DNA of 64,000 nt, from the NCBI RefSeq assembly GCF_036884655.1, contig NC_088357.1, positions 4,021,001 through 4,085,000 on the forward strand, in the 5' to 3' direction. Position numbers and translations under genes: made by a program. This DNA comes from Musa acuminata AAA Group (Eukaryota > Streptophyta > Magnoliopsida > Zingiberales > Musaceae). The notes beneath the pieces are model-generated. The model searched no databases. It worked only from the letters and a program-made list of their open reading frames with translations, and was not told the origin of the DNA. Every line of letters starts with the position of its first letter. Position 1 is the first letter of the stretch. Shown here piece by piece: positions 62,281 to 64,000 of the stretch.

Positions 62281-64000
62281 GTAAGATTTTCAGTATATGC
62301 TATATCAGAGAATTGCTGCTTCAGCAAGCTTGATCCCACTTACGCAGCTTTGGGTCTATTATTTATGTTCTACTGTGGTTGTGACCACATAGAAATGGGC
62401 TCTGAGACTTATCAGTATCTTCAATGTGGTAGAAGTTCCATGATAAGGCACAGCATGAAACAGAATCCTAGCTACATACTAGTAGTAATTTTCTTTTTTT
62501 TATCTTGCCATTTTGTCTGGTGATTTTTGGTGTCAAAACACCAGTCTTTTATCGTTGGTAAGGGGCATCTCAGTTAGACTCCTAATTAAGATCATAGTTT
62601 CTAGAATATAATGGCATCTGAGTAACTGAGGTGCTTACAATTTGTGGTATTCTACTATACAGCCATACTAAAGAAAATCAGACATATAACCACAGTTTGA
62701 TAATTTGACATAAGATACCTTTTATCTTTTCTTGGTGTCAAGAATGATTAATTGGTCTTTTCACTTCAGTTCCTCTAGGGCATGAGATGATTAATTCTTT
62801 AGTTTATACTTTGTATTGGTCGTATGTTTTGGATCTATTACTGATATTTTGTAGATTTATGGGAAAATTCTATTGTGATGCTGGAACGCACTGTGGTAAG
62901 GTTGCTCCTTAGTAACCTGGGTTATAAGGTCACGGACATTGTCTCTCGTAGTCCTCTGCAATAGCTGAAGCTTCATTCACCAGACTTTCCTTGTCGTTGT
63001 TACATAAATCACAAAATGTCATGGTTTTCACTGTATTTTTCTTCTTATTCAATGTCTTAACTCTCAAATTATATTCACTCATTATTAAAGTTGAAGATAT
63101 AAGCAACTTTTGCTGTGTTTAACATGTTGGAAAATAGATCATTTTTTACTTTCTGGTACCCATGCAAAAGTTTTTCTTCTCCATACAATGACATAGACTG
63201 CTTTCATAACTGGATGAGATGATTCAGTATTCTGCACTGGGAGAAGTGCTGTTCTTATTCCTTATACTTGATGCCTCCTGATATACCAGAATAGGTGCTT
63301 AGTTTTTCTTCCAACTGATCCTTTATCTCCACTAGATTATTTTCGGTAGACAGTGAATATTGCAATAGTGATCGTAGATGATATCCGGTAGTTGCAGCAA
63401 ATGCAAATTAAATAATACCAACATCTCCTTTGTTTTAGATTTACAATTATATGCCATTTTACCTTTCCTCCACCTTTTCCTTCGTGTCCTATTGCTGCCA
63501 TGTGTTACTTTTGCATTAGCAAAATCAGCCAACCGTGCTCAGGTCCACTCAATTCAGCTGATAGGAGCAATGAATCAATTAATATTGAGGCGGCCTTGCA
63601 TGGTACATCGTTTCATATTAGAATCAGCTGATACGACGAACTTTGCTTTATAATTTGTTTTTATCTTTTCTCTCACTGATCTCTTGTTAGTTTATGTTGT
63701 CATCTCAATATAAGTTACATGTTACCTTTCTCTCATTAATTAGGGGAGAAATAATTGTAAGTGCAAAGGATAAGGAGGCATATTCTCAAGTGCTAAAAAA
63801 AAGATAAGGAGGCATCTTTTTTTGAAAAGTTATTACATTGCCTTCTTGCATTATTACATTGCTGTCCATTTATTTGATATTTTCTTATTCTTGATCTACT
63901 TGTATACTTAACATCAAGATTCTTGTGTCATCACCATAAATCCATTCAGTTGATCCAATGGGTGGGGTTATTGACTTTTCATCTGCTCAATTTCATGTAC
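62281..64000 (+). other. NOP2C intron continuing past the window end
   Basis: Intronic by inference: the donor GTAAGA at 62281 follows exon 8, and no stretch encoding the expected next segment (downstream of DAPCSALGLRPRLFAGE) is found up to 64,000. Nothing else is recognised. Confidence 0.55.

Noticed and set aside
63500..63600. Possible NOP2C exon 9 at a CAG/GTCCAC acceptor near 63541
   Set aside because: The translation does not resemble the expected segment after motif IV (no QR-rich helix and no TCT motif), so the next exon is probably beyond 64,000.

Overview
The window is nuclear DNA from a flowering plant, most likely a commelinid monocot of the banana type (Musaceae). Genes are split by many GT-AG introns, promoters carry TATA boxes, intergenic DNA is AT-rich with microsatellites and small transposon remnants, and every recognisable protein is a plant family member. 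The placement near banana is an inference from protein flavour and from the style of the repeats (GGTACCG-rich intronic elements). No search was run.

Layout, left to right. 2-1249 (+): last two exons of phosphoenolpyruvate carboxylase, joined by a GC-AG intron. 3112-3576 (+): short Dof zinc-finger factor behind a long CT repeat. 4898-5315: fold-back MITE. 6306-10257 (+): 14-3-3 protein, seven exons. 11420-14698 (+): UBC13-type ubiquitin-conjugating enzyme, eight exons, with a second GC-AG intron. 15350-17570: an unusual nested structure in which fragments of a MAPKKK-like kinase lie as antisense-sense-antisense-sense arms. 21380-22295 (+): ICR/RIP-type ROP effector. 22495-23410: degenerate tandem repeats. 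25978-27364 (-): gibberellin 2-oxidase. 28787-29680: two short tandem duplications. 30287-30484 (-): arabinogalactan peptide. 33854-37622 (-): KAT-type Shaker potassium channel, 12 exons. 37623-43465: gene-poor. 43466-49440 (+): plant MraY (phospho-MurNAc-pentapeptide transferase homologue). 51928-52446 (+): unrecognised acidic protein of 172 residues. 52985 to beyond 62280 (+): NOP2C/NSUN6-type RNA cytosine-5 methyltransferase with a PUA domain; its last exons, including the catalytic motif VI, lie outside the window.

The genes do not form a pathway or operon; they are independent housekeeping, signalling and hormone genes in ordinary euchromatin. The most interesting structure is the nested inverted MAPKKK repeat. 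Its arms could fold into a long hairpin, which is the arrangement expected of a young small-RNA locus or of a transposon carrying a host gene fragment. Other points of note are the two GC-AG introns in conserved genes, an alternative first exon that could add a presequence to NOP2C, a MITE with an apparent 9-bp target duplication inside a NOP2C intron, and an apparently perfect 260-bp tandem duplication in another NOP2C intron.

Exon borders were set by hand from splice dinucleotides, reading frame and protein-family continuity. Start codons are firm for most genes, and doubts are stated in the entries.
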